Shown here: piece after piece, positions 1 to 9,057 of the stretch | How positions within the stretch are numbered: position 1 is the first letter of the stretch | Layout of the letters: each line of letters opens with the position of its first letter | Made by a program: the position numbers and the translations under genes | From: Euphorbia lathyris | Lineage: Eukaryota > Streptophyta > Magnoliopsida > Malpighiales > Euphorbiaceae | DNA: 64,000 nucleotides | Direction of reading: 5' to 3' | Assembly (NCBI RefSeq): GCF_963576675.1 | Contig: NC_088911.1 | Location: 60,969,756-61,033,755, forward strand | Notes under the pieces: generated by a model | What the model saw: only the letters and a program-made list of their open reading frames with translations | What the model was told of the DNA's origin: nothing | Database searches by the model: none

Positions 1-676
1 CAAGGCCTATTTGGCGTTCATGTTGGGTTGCCAGGGCAAAGGCCTTGTTGAGAGAAGGCAAAGGTTCGATCAATAAGATCTGCGAACAGATCGTGGAGTA
101 AGAGTCGTTCAGGCCTTGAAGAAAGGTGATGACTTGATCCGCATCCTGTTGATCACGAAGTGTTTTGAAAGCATCGCAGCTACACGCCTGTCTGCAAGTG
201 CACTTGGGCATTGGCCTAAGATTCATGAGCTCATCATACAGAATCTTCAAGCAGGTATAGTAATCGGAAACACTTCCATTTCCTTGTTTGAGATTATGGA
301 TTTCTCTACGTAGCTCCAGGATTCTGATTGAATCCGTTTGTGCAAAACGTTCTCGCAGATCTGCCCAGACTTGATCTGCTTTATCGAGCCACATGATGCT
401 CCGGGCAATGCATGGAGACAACGCGTGATGAATCCAGGACATCACCATGTTATTACATCTCTCCCACTGATTATACATTGGGTCATTGAGTGCCGGAGCT
501 TGGATGGTGCCATCAACAAAAGAAAACTTGTTTTTCGACATCAAGGCCACCTTAACAGCTCTCGACCACTGGTGGTAGTTTGGTCCGGTGAGGACCTGTG
601 ATACCAATGCCAAAGAGGGGGTCTCATTTTGCGGCAGATGATAGGGACTGCTAGAGGTTATCAAAGGTGCAGCCAT
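1..676 (-). CDS. Copia retrotransposon gag, N-terminal part (runs off window)
   Basis: Reading the minus strand from the ATG at 674-676 gives an uninterrupted frame of about 225 codons to the window edge. It starts MAAPLITSSSPYHLPQ and continues through a tract of the form LTGPNYHQWSRAVKVAL, SKNKFSFVDG, WERCNNMVMSWI, LRERFAQTDSIRILELRREI and FLQGLNDSYSTICSQIL. These are the hallmarks of plant Ty1/Copia gag (the Retrotran_gag_3/UBN2 families). Gag forms the virus-like particle that packages element RNA. A Cys-rich CTCRQAC turn precedes the last helix, as is usual for this family. The start codon lies 35 bases past the primer-binding site, the normal arrangement. No stop or frameshift is visible, so this may be a young element. 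Protease, integrase and RT would lie to the left, outside the window. Confidence 0.88.
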   Translation of the reverse strand, partial: MAAPLITSSSPYHLPQNETPSLALVSQVLTGPNYHQWSRAVKVALMSKNKFSFVDGTIQAPALNDPMYNQWERCNNMVMSWIHHALSPCIARSIMWLDKADQVWADLRERFAQTDSIRILELRREIHNLKQGNGSVSDYYTCLKILYDELMNLRPMPKCTCRQACSCDAFKTLRDQQDADQVITFLQGLNDSYSTICSQILLIEPLPSLNKAFALATQHERQIGL

Positions 677-710
677 GGTGGTTTAAAGGTGGAACCTTTA
701 ACACAATAAT

Positions 711-723
711 TGCTCTGATACCA
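711..723 (-). other. Copia primer-binding site (tRNA-Met initiator type)
   Basis: The minus strand reads TGGTATCAGAGCA. This is the usual plant Copia primer-binding site, complementary to the 3' end of initiator tRNA-Met, where reverse transcription starts. It sits two bases inside the LTR end and 35 bases before the gag ATG. Confidence 0.9.
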
Positions 724-725
724 TA

Positions 726-1216
726 TGAAAATGAATGAGGTAAGGAAATACTAAATCCTTGTATTTCTCATTAAGGAAAAAAATACATAACTAACTATTA
801 CATTTATATCTTGATGTAGGTGTATTCCCCAAGTATACTTAGTGAGCAAGTAAAAGAGACAAATGGCTTAATCATAGCCATTCATCATGATAAATATGAT
901 GAATGGTTGTGATCACTTAAGGAGATACTTGTGTGTGGGTGATCCTATGATAGCTGGATGAAGCTTCTTCTAGAATCCTCTATTGTGTTGATATTACTAC
1001 GTTGCCCTTAGATCTTTGTGTAAAGACTAAAAAGGACCCCTTGAGTAATTATTAACTCTTGGGAACTACTTGTACTTCACTCCATTCTATCTCTTTCCGA
1101 GATTCTTCTTTGGAACACCAAAGGTCTCCTCTCCCTCTTCTTTCTTCGTCTTCCATCAATATGCAAACCCTAGAAAATGTTCTCTGGTTTTCTTCTTACT
1201 GTAATATTTGTTAACA
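726..1216 (-). repeat. 5' LTR of the Copia element
   Basis: In element orientation the LTR starts TGTTAACAAATATTACAG at 1216 and ends ...CA at 726, next to the primer-binding site. The TG...CA ends, the length of about 491 bp and the TGTTA start fit plant Copia LTRs. The base-pair duplication would start at 1217 (attga), but its partner is outside the window. The LTR drives transcription leftward. Confidence 0.8.
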
Positions 1217-1729
1217 ATTGAATATAATGTTGTAACGGTAAAAAAATAGTTTTAAAATTCACATTATGGAAATTAATTACACATTAACTAATAGCATCCC
1301 TTCTAATATGAATTTTAAGGATCTTATTTTTTCCTTGTCCACAGGGTGTCCACATGTGCTTGCTTAACGTTTTATAAGTTTTGGGGAAAAAAAACTTTGA
1401 CTTGCATCTGTATAGGCTATGTTTATTTTTGAAGCCCTATTTCCACTTTACCATTTTATTTTCAATAGGTCCTCCAATAATGACGTTGATTACCCCCAAA
1501 ATGCTCAGACCGAAGGTTGGGAAGCCCTTTGTTAATAGACACTTTTAATGGCTTTTAGAGAAAGCAGCCTAGCAATCCTTTTTCACCCATCTTATCCAGC
1601 TCGGGGGCTAAAGGCCTACAATCTTCATTGTCATGCCTCTCACTCTTGTGAAACTCGCAACATGTTTTGTTTCTTCGTTGTCTAGAATGCTTGAGCTTTT
1701 CGGAAAGACCAATCATTTCATGGAGGTTT
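1217..1729. other. Unassigned intergenic sequence
   Basis: No gene is recognised. The stretch around 1260-1350 (aattaat...ttttaaggatcttat...cttgtccacag) loosely resembles 3285-3365. These could be the worn LTRs of the old Gypsy element whose gag remains lie between them, but the match is weak. Confidence 0.3.
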
Positions 1730-2760
1730 GAGCTCCAATGACGCCTTGTGGTGGGTGCGTCTTCCTCTAGGAGAGTGATCTTCGACCAGGTAGTTGAAAT
1801 TTTGCATGTTTTTGTATTATGGTATAGAAATTATGAAGAGGTGTGTGAACTCAATGGCCATCTGATTGAAGCTCGAAATTGATCTCGTAAGGAGCTATTC
1901 GTACTAATAATTTGTTGCTTCCTTCAAAATGGTGAGGTATAGTTCACACATGACGACATATGCGGTCGTGGTTGTTTCCAACGATCTTTGCAAATTTTTG
2001 TCCTGAACGATAAGATTTTTCAACCTGTTATACTTCTTGAATAAATAGTACTTGAATCCATGAGGCATTGGTTCCTCTAGGACACGTGCACAAATGGGGG
2101 AACTTGTGTTTGTAACCTCTAGGATATGAGCATCAATGCATGGATCCATCATGACGCTCTTGAGTCTACGATTCGTTTGGCTTTTGAAAGGAGTCTTCTT
2201 GTGATGAGATCTGGGTTCCACCGATGCTTTGTGACAAATACGTCTTTTTTGAGAGGCGAACCTCCTTAGATGATTCTTTGTAGCTACTTTTGTTGGATAG
2301 TGTCGTGGGCGATTTGAATTATCGTTTGTGAATACTAAGCTTTTGATCCTTGGTCATTTCTTAGGGTATGTATGTTTCGATGTGTGTGAGACCTACTTGT
2401 GCTTGGAACAACCATGGATAATATAGTGTCTGGTAGAATACATGATAGATCTATGGTGGCTCGAGTGGTTGATGGTTGCCTCTGCTGCCTTAATCTAAGC
2501 TTGAATTCACTATATCTCAGCGAAGTGTTCTCCCATTAGCTCGTTGATGATTATGTGGACTATTTTCACATTATATATGAGTTGTTTAGGGATGCCAATG
2601 AGAAACTTTCTTCTCTTTGGATCCAATGAGTCCATCCTCTCATTCACACGTTGATCCAACTTAAGAGTTATGACCGGAAAGGGGAGAAGTCTTCCGCTAG
2701 CATTTAGCAACATCTTTGGCTCTTCTAGAGATTTTGGATTTAGATGAGGGTCCTTTTTGG
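1730..2760 (-). pseudogene. Decayed Ty3/Gypsy (Tat-like) gag
   Basis: On the minus strand one frame from about 2221 down to 1730 reads SPICARVLEEPMPHGFK, then AYVVMCELYLTILKEATNY, stops, SISSFNQMAIEFTHLFI, another stop, and KNMQNFNYLVEDHS. Plant Tat-lineage gag has the same order: a SPFT..I...PIP..FK start, then DAVMC..FP..L.G.A..W, then SI.SFNQLA..F...F. The upstream piece at 2510-2713 (KLDQRVNERMDSLDPKRRKF) is probably the N-terminal part. Several in-frame stops (for example after ATNY, YE and IISIP) show that it is dead. It is much more degraded than the other gag genes in the window, so it is an old insertion. Confidence 0.55.
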
Positions 2761-3525
2761 GGAGCTTTTGTATTTTTTTTTTTTTTTAGAAGTCATGGGT
2801 GCGAGGTAAGGTCTACTCACCGTACCATATGGGGAAACTTAAGGAGAACCTATTGGGATGTGATTCGAAGCAGAAGTACCATGTAATAAGACAGAAAGAG
2901 ATGTAAAAGAGGGGCTAGGATCCGGCGATCCTATTTTGATGCTTAAGTTAACAGAGTTTTGTGGATGAAAACGAGAATAGTGAAATTCAACAGGTTAATA
3001 GATGAGATACCTTGAGGACGAGCATTATTTTCTATTTACAAGGTTCTAGGAGTATTTCTGAAATATAGTGGGTTTTTATACTCTAGCTGACGCTATATAC
3101 ACGTGTAAGGAAGACAATGAGAGTACATCGCTTGCTGGGACCACTTTGATTTGGCATTTGCTAAATGTAAGTTGTAATAGTCGTGATGACAAGTTTAGAA
3201 AATCAACGTATCTATTTCATTGGTCCACGTGTACAAACGGTTACATTTTAATGGAGACGTAGTTCACATGGTGTGTTTGATTATTTACATATTATCAATT
3301 AACATGATCCATTCTTGATGAAGTTTTAAGGACGTTATCTTTTGTCTTGTCCACAAGTAGAAACCACATAGAAAGGATTATTTAATGAGATAATGTCAGC
3401 TAATTAAGCATTAATATTAATGTTAATCTGTCTATGCTTAAATTAATAAATATATTGGTAGGTTTTGAATGGTTCATCGTTTTGCATGAGTTGAACTTGA
3501 TTATATTAAAACAAAGCAAAGACCT
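2761..3525. other. Unassigned sequence
   Basis: No coding frame resembling a known family was found on either strand. A T-tract lies at 2771-2786. The short open frame at 3068-3262 has no recognisable motif. Probably decayed transposon sequence. Confidence 0.3.
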
Positions 3526-3674
3526 TTCTTAGAAGGGAAAATTACAAAACTTTGTTAAATGGGAGGCTCATTTACATATTTAACCCATTTACTCATTCTA
3601 CTACATATCTAGACTGATTTTATGTGACTTTCCCATAATACCCTCAATATTTACGCGCGTCTGTCTCCATCCCG

Positions 3675-3850
3675 TCTGACTTCGCATATTCGACCATATG
3701 CGAAGCCTGCGAAGCTAATGTTTGGATTTACTTAATGAATTTAGTTCGCATATGCGAAGCCTGCGAAGCTGAAGTTTATTTTGCTTGATGAATTTAGTTC
3801 GCATATGCGAATGCTGGATATGTTTTGAAGCTAATTCGCGAAGTGGTATA
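3675..3850. repeat. TTCGCATATGCGAAGCCTGCGAAG repeats
   Basis: The palindrome TTCGCATATGCGAA with the tail GCCTGCGAAGCT recurs at intervals of about 60 bp (near 3683, 3747 and 3797). It is related to the CGCGAAGTCTGCGAGG repeats on the other side of the element. CpG in palindromes at this density is unusual for AT-rich plant intergenic DNA and would be a strong methylation target. Confidence 0.6.
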
Positions 3851-4002
3851 TAACAAAAAATGGCAAACAACAACGGATTCTAACATTAAAATCATAACAT
3901 TATCAAAATTTACAACAAGTTTGCCACAATAACAACATTCAAATCATAACATTATCAAAATTTACAACAAGATTGCCACAATGAACTCTACTAACTAATC
4001 AT

Positions 4003-4219
4003 TTCAAAGTGAACCTAACTAATCCGGTACCAATCTTGAAACGGATGAGTAATCTTGGTGTGCACCATGTGACACATCCATCCCAAAATGTCTGGACTTC
4101 CATTTCTCATCCCAGAAGGTCTGGACTTCCAGACCTTTTGGGATGGATGTGTCCCACGGTGCACACCAAGATTACTCATCCGATTTAAAATTGGTACCAG
4201 ATTAGTTAGGTTCACTTTG
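4003..4219. repeat. Large foldback (about 85-bp arms)
   Basis: The left arm begins tttcaaagtgaacctaact and runs through accaatcttgaaacggatgag to cacatccatcccaaaa. The right arm from about 4137 is its near-perfect complement, ending agttaggttcactttgaa. A loop of about 50 bp (itself with GGTCTGGACTTCC repeats) separates them. RNA from this region would fold into a long, almost perfect hairpin. Confidence 0.8.
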
Positions 4220-4257
4220 AAGATTGGCACCATGGGATGGACGTGTCCCATGGTGCA

Positions 4258-4321
4258 CCCCAAGATTGACACAACCTCTCCTAAACAACCACTTTAGGAG
4301 TGAATGTGTCAATCTTGGGGA
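4258..4321. repeat. Second, smaller foldback
   Basis: CCCCAAGATTGACACA at about 4259 pairs with TGTGTCAATCTTGGGG ending at 4321, with an inner CTCCTAAA/TTTAGGAG pair. Just upstream, GCACCATGGGA/TCCCATGGTGC (4227-4256) forms another short stem. Confidence 0.75.
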
Positions 4322-4446
4322 AGTTCATCCCTATACAGGAAGGAAAATCATCTCCCCTGCAGCCCAGTACGCCACCTTCCAGAAATGGATGTTACGTATT
4401 CAACCATCTACAGAAAAAATTAATCGTGTTAGTCAGGGAAAAAGAC

Positions 4447-4775
4447 GATTTTGGCTTCGCGAAATGAAGATTAGCGAAGCATGCGAATGTAAATGTGCAG
4501 GGAAATAGGTGATTGTACTTCACATATCGATGCTTTCGCGAGGTCTGAAACGTGACTATCTACGTCGCATATCGATGCTTTCGCGAAGTCTGCGAGGTCT
4601 GAAACGTGAGGATCTATTCGCAGACTTCGCGAACTAATCGATTCGCGAGGTAGATCCATACGTTTCAGACGCTTTCTCTTCGCAGATCTTCACGAAATCA
4701 TCGATTCACGAAGTAGATCGTCACTTTCCCAGACTCATTCTCTTCGCAAAGCTTCGCGAAACCATCGATTGCGAA
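4447..4775. repeat. CGCGAAG / AATCGATT repeat cluster
   Basis: Short units containing TTCGCGAAG, TCTGCGAGG and AATCGATTCGCGA recur in both orientations (for example near 4535, 4590, 4630, 4685 and 4755). They mirror the palindromes on the left side of the same MULE. Confidence 0.55.
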
Positions 4776-5281
4776 GTGAATTCATGAAAAAACGCAGAAA
4801 AAAAAACAGATACTTACATTTTTCGCTCCTTTCACCCCCAAAAGCGACAATAACAATATGATAACATGGGAAGAACAAAAGAAATAACGTAGAAAAACTA
4901 TTTCTTTGATGGTAACAAGAAGAAAGAAACCAAGAAACGAACAGGAAGATGAAAAACCATGGCTTCGTTTTCTAGGGTTGGGAAGTTGCAGAATCAAGAG
5001 ATGAAGAGAGGAAAAAGAGAAATTCATTATGATTTTGACTAAATGGTGCAGATTTCGTGCAATTTAAAGGAAGAAAGGAAGATCAAAAATCTTGAAATCA
5101 TTAATGCAGGAGCAACTTTTCGCATAACCAAGGAGATAGGGGGAGCGGCGGTTCGCGAGTGGTGGAAGTGGGAAGGTTAGGAGTATGATGGAAAAGTCAC
5201 ACAAAATCAGTCTAGATATGTAGTAGGATGAGTAAATGGACCTCCCATTTGACCTAGTTTTGTAATTTTCCCTTCTTAGAA

Positions 5282-5570
5282 ATGTCTATTAATCTTTCTC
5301 CCAAAGTTGGGTTAGTTAGGTTACATTTCAACTAATACCATTCTTAAATTAATTAACCCATTATTCTTCATGTTCAAGTTGGATGATACCTTCCTAACTA
5401 ATCAATTCATCTAGTTTTTGTGTCTGCTCAAAGAGGCTTCCTTATCCATCTTATTACACAACTGCCACCCGTTCTTTTTCATCTCACGTTTATTTTAAAA
5501 CTACTTGTTGAGCCGCTCTAGTTGAAGGGCGCTATAAAAAAATAAAAAGCAAGAAACAGAAGCAACAACA
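5282..5570 (+). promoter_or_regulatory. Probable RALF promoter
   Basis: Between the MULE duplication and the start codon only a TATA-like CTATAAAAAAAT at 5532-5543 stands out, about 30 bases before the ATG. If it is the true TATA box the 5' leader would be only a few bases long, so transcription may start further upstream instead. Confidence 0.4.
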
Positions 5571-5915
5571 ATGGCTAATTCCTACGCCTTCTGCTTCTTT
5601 TCTTTGGTCTCTGCTATCATAATTTCCTCATCCACAGTGGATGCAACCGGACACCAGAAACTGATGCAGTGGTTCCCAATGAGATCCCACTGCCAAGGCA
5701 CGGTTTCAGAATGCATGGGAGAAGATGAATTCGGCATGGAATCCGAGATCAGCCGGAGGATACTGGCAACTGCTGATTATTTAAGCTACGGGGCACTGCA
5801 GAGAGACACCATACCTTGTTCTCAGAGAGGTGCTTCCTACTACAACTGCAAGCCAGGGGCACAGGCCAACCCCTATTCACGCGGTTGCAGCACCATTACT
5901 CGCTGCAGGAGTTAA
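5571..5915 (+). CDS. RALF-type secreted signalling peptide precursor
   Basis: Single-exon gene for a 114-residue precursor. Residues 1 to about 25 are a hydrophobic signal peptide (CFFSLVSAIIISSSTVDA), followed by a variable acidic pro-region. SRRIL at 61-65 is the dibasic subtilase (S1P) cleavage site used by the RALF family. The released peptide would be residues 66-114. It has the receptor-binding YLSY motif at 70-73 (usually YISY), the conserved YYNC, the PYSRGC block, and four cysteines (83, 93, 106, 112) that form two disulfides. RALFs act in the apoplast through FERONIA-type receptor kinases and LLG co-receptors, with LRX proteins, to alkalinise the wall and restrain growth. The mature part looks like the RALF1/22/23/33 group. 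All key residues are present, so it should be functional. The upstream MULE may influence expression. Confidence 0.95.
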   Translation: MANSYAFCFFSLVSAIIISSSTVDATGHQKLMQWFPMRSHCQGTVSECMGEDEFGMESEISRRILATADYLSYGALQRDTIPCSQRGASYYNCKPGAQANPYSRGCSTITRCRS

Positions 5916-6490
5916 GCTTGTTTCCTTATATATTATAATAATATATGATTCTTATTCGTAAGGGCTTCGATTCTCTCTGGTTTCTAGGTAATAAGATATT
6001 CCATTATCAAAATTCTTATGCAGATTGCCAGCAATCAAACATAATTGAAACTGGAGGTTTTTCTTACAACTAGAAAACTACTTTTCTTGTCATTGAAACA
6101 ACGTTCTTTCAACCTCCCAACAGTTTCATATTATGCTTTTGGATGAATTACTAAATTTCATCACTTTAACTTTCCAACCTTTTCAATGTATGAAAAATTT
6201 AAAACGCAAAAATGAAGATACAAGTAGATTATAACAAGGGAATGCAAATAATGGAAATTTCTCCAGCACTATAAAGGATAGAAAGCCAATCCAATGATAA
6301 TTCACATGATATAGACTATTTACGTCAAAGTATATGAAGAAACAAGCATCATCCTAGTAGGTTTCTCAGACTAATTAAAAGGGACACGAATAACAAAAAA
6401 ACCATCTCTAGAAGGTAAATATAGGTTTTGACATCTCAAAACATGATTTGTTGAAGTGGTCTGCCAAAGGAAAGGGCAGCAGCAGGTTGA
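5916..6490. other. RALF / HSBP convergent intergenic region
   Basis: The two genes converge here. AT-rich ATATATTATAATAATATATG right after the RALF stop can serve as 3'-end signals. The right part should be the 3' UTR of HSBP. No other gene is seen. Confidence 0.6.
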
Positions 6491-8134
6491 CTAATCCATA
6501 GTATTTTCCTCTTCCTTGTCTTCACTTGGCTTTTGCTTGGATGGGGCCAAAGGAGATGGAGAGCCCTCCACTCCCATCTCTGTCCTCAATTCATTTATGC
6601 TCTGCTCCAACTCATTTATGCGACTTCCCATCTCATCAAGTACTTTCAAGTCAAGGAAACAATGAATCTTACATATTAAAGAAGCACCCATGTTTAATTA
6701 TGCATTCATAAAGCAACTAACGCCACTTCTTTTTTTCTCTTTATGCATCTTTACAACTTAAAGAATCCCAATTGTTTCAACTTCACATAAATCTGATTCA
6801 ATGCCATAATGTCTAACAAATAGGGTGGCACAATTAATCTTAATTGAAGGATTCTCAAACTGCATTTTAAGTGAATCAAACTTCATGATGTGCATCAAAC
6901 CAATATAGTGAAAAACTTAAGCAGAACTCAAGTATCAGAAGTTTATCAATTTCCACAGCACAAAAAAGTAAAGCATGCTTTTTTGGTATTTCCAATTACT
7001 ACGGACAAGAGAATTTAGGAGCAGGAAGGATATTCTTTGAAACAATGTTTTCTGACATTGTCTGGAACCTACTTTGCTGCAAAATAAAGTTTTAGTCAGG
7101 AACAGTAGCAGTAGACAAAAACAAGAGGTCCAAGTAATAACTCACCATCTGCTGAAGAAGATTTTGCACCTGAAAATGGATGCAACAAAGTCACTACAAT
7201 TGCTTTCATTGAGAATAAAACTATCAGCACACTCAAGCAAATTGAATACAAGTTGGCAATATATGATCCAATCGGGAAAATGCAATTGCAACCTTTAATG
7301 TTTTCGATAATGCAATTTTGCTCTTTTTCAAGTGAATACGACAAAATTTACTGATAAATTTCGATTCAATTGGTAATTTCCAACTGATTCATCCATAGAA
7401 TTTCTTGAAAAATGACAGAATAGAGGAGGAAGGGTAAAACCAATGAAGGTTATATCGTATAATTACAATTCTACAAACACGTTTGAATATTTCCGACCCT
7501 TGTCCCATATCCCATTTAAAGGATAACAAAACAAGACAATTAACAATAGGTCAACTCCTACCAGTTACCAACCGAAAACCCTATACCAAATTTGCAGGAG
7601 GATCATGTAATGTAGTAATAGAAATCATTCAGGTAATTCAAGGAACTTACAAAAACAGTCATGTCAGCGGTGCTTTGCTTGGGGTCTTCTGAATCATGTC
7701 CATCCTACAAATACCAAAAATAAATTATAAATAACAAACCCCCTTCCTCCGGATAAACACTTACAAAGCAAATAAACAAAAGATCGAAAGCTGGAGTTTA
7801 ACTTCAATTGTCAATAAAATTATACATCAATGTCAATAAGAAAAAGGGAAAAAGAAAATAAACTATGTCAGAAAATTTAAAATTCCACCCAAAAAGAAAA
7901 GAATCAATCGACCATGATTTGTAAAATATTAGCTGATCACTGAGAAACAAACACATCACAAAAGCAAATATATAGCTTAAACCTTAACAAAAATCAGAAT
8001 AGCATACTGCTGCAGACGCAAAATTGGTATTACAAAGGAACCCTAGTGGTTTGAATGCATAAAATTTCGCAAACATAAATGTAACAGAAGTTGATGATAA
8101 CATTTCGGGTAAAATTAGCAGAGATCCTTACCAT
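6491..8134 (-). CDS. HSBP: Heat shock factor-binding protein (HSBP), five coding exons
   Basis: Minus-strand gene. The coding exons, in order, are 8132-8134, 7651-7704, 7146-7169, 7034-7076 and 6491-6639. Together they give 90 residues plus a TAG stop. The protein opens MDGHDSEDPKQSTADMTVF, has VQNLLQQM-QSRFQTMSENIVSK and DEMGSRINELEQSINELR, and ends in an acidic tail. HSBP is a small coiled-coil protein that binds the trimerisation repeats of heat shock factors and damps the heat shock response. The heptad pattern (residues about 20-68) is intact. Exon 1 contributes only the ATG; exon 3 is a 24-base microexon coding exactly eight residues. Introns 1-3 are GT-AG; intron 4 is AT-AC. The start is fixed by the family's MDGHD beginning. 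A large MULE begins 225 bp upstream. Confidence 0.94.
6640..7033 (-). other. U12-type AT-AC intron of HSBP
   Basis: In gene orientation the intron starts ATATCCTTCC, the minor-spliceosome 5' site (consensus ATATCCTT). It ends TTCCTTGACTTGAAAGTAC, with the U12 branch sequence TTCCTTGAC about 11 bases before the terminal AC. Joining ...TCA AAG A to TT GAT GAG keeps the HSBP frame and rebuilds the conserved SKIDEMG. No GT-AG alternative restores the frame at that place. Confidence 0.9.
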
Positions 8135-8358
8135 TGCTAGGTAATCGACGATCTCCGATTTCGCGTGGTTAATGATGCAGTGCAGGCGAAAGAGTCCAGT
8201 GGGAAGTGAGAGAATCGGTCCACCGAGCGGGCTTGTCCTAACTTCTTCTTACACACAAGCAGAGCATATTTACTGATATGCCATTAATTTGAATTTCAAA
8301 TTTTCATTTCTGTCGCTTTTCCTCATTGTTTGTCCGTGTACTGCACTCTTTATTTAAA
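8135..8358 (-). promoter_or_regulatory. HSBP 5' leader and promoter
   Basis: This 224-bp gap should hold the leader and core promoter. In gene orientation TTTAAATAAAG at 8349-8359 resembles a TATA box and coincides with the target duplication of the MULE. Either this is the core promoter cut by the insertion or transcription starts nearer the gene; the sequence cannot decide. Confidence 0.35.
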
Positions 8359-8465
8359 GGCTTAATGCATACTCAGCCCCTAAAGTTACCTATTTTATTC
8401 ATTTAACTCCATTAATTTAAGGGACATCCATTTAACCTCTTAACTCAATAAAAACACTGTTATTA
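8359..8465 (+). repeat. Left terminal inverted repeat of the 15-kb MULE
   Basis: Complementary to 23457-23562 over about 105 bp with scattered mismatches (CCATTTTATTCATTTAAC, AAGGGACATCCATTTAAC and CTTAACTCAAT blocks are shared). Confidence 0.88.
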
Positions 8466-8604
8466 ACCATCATAATCTTACGTAGCATTGACTTGGTCAA
8501 TGGTTGGGTTTCACGGATTGAAGGCGCGTGAAGCCTATTCTTCCCTATCCTAACGATAAAAAAAAAGGAAAAACCCATATTTAATACACAATTAATAAAG
8601 CGTA

Positions 8605-8856
8605 TTTTTATGAAGATTGAGAGTTTTGAGATCTATCTCTTCTCTTTTATATCTTTCCCTCTCTTTTAGATCTATCTTCTCTTTTTCAGATCTGTCTTCT
8701 CTCTCTCAGATCTGTTGTCATGGTGAAGAATTTTTATGAAGATTGAGAGTTTTGAGATCTATCTCTTCTCTTTTAGATCTTTCTCTCTCTTTTAGATCTA
8801 TCTTCTCTTTTTCAGATCTGGCTTCTCTCTCTCAGATCTGTTGTCATGGTGAAGAA
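8605..8856 (+). repeat. Tandem 126-bp monomers in the LINE 5' leader
   Basis: TTTTTATGAAGATTGAGAGT begins units at 8605 and 8731, and a third, shortened unit begins at 8857, so the period is 126 bp. Each unit contains AGATCTATCTTCTCT-type subrepeats and GATCTGTTGTCATGGTGAAG. From 8880 to 9045 the sequence continues as shorter TCTCTCTTTTAGATCTAT repeats. Confidence 0.88.
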
Positions 8857-9057
8857 TTTTTATGAAGATGGAGAATTTTGAGATCTATCTTCTCTCTCTC
8901 AGATCTATTTCTCTCTTTTAGATCTTTTTTCTCTCTTTTAGATCTATCCTCTCTCTCTCAGATCTATTTCTCTCTTTTATATCTTTTTCTCTCTTTTAGA
9001 TATTTTTCTCTCTTTTAGATCTATCTCCTCTCTCTCTCTCTCTCTCGGCTAGGGTTC

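Larger units (their letters stand above)
3535..5272. mobile_element. Non-autonomous MULE upstream of the RALF gene
   Basis: The element starts GGGAAAATTACAAAACT and ends with its complement. It is flanked on both sides by the identical 9-bp sequence TTCTTAGAA (3526-3534 and 5273-5281), the target-site length made by Mutator-like elements. The terminal inverted repeats are about 115 and 97 bp, and the left one has an extra block of about 18 bp. The 1.7-kb interior has no transposase. It is unusually CpG-rich near the ends and filled with short CGAAG-type palindromes, two foldbacks (4003-4219 and 4258-4321) and short open frames of no known family. It ends 298 bp before the RALF start codon, so it may lie in that gene's promoter. 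Confidence 0.88.

Noticed and set aside
4015..4508. Overlapping ORFs in the RALF-proximal MULE
   Set aside because: They read through the two arms of a foldback, so the similar peptides on both strands come from the inverted repeat rather than a gene.
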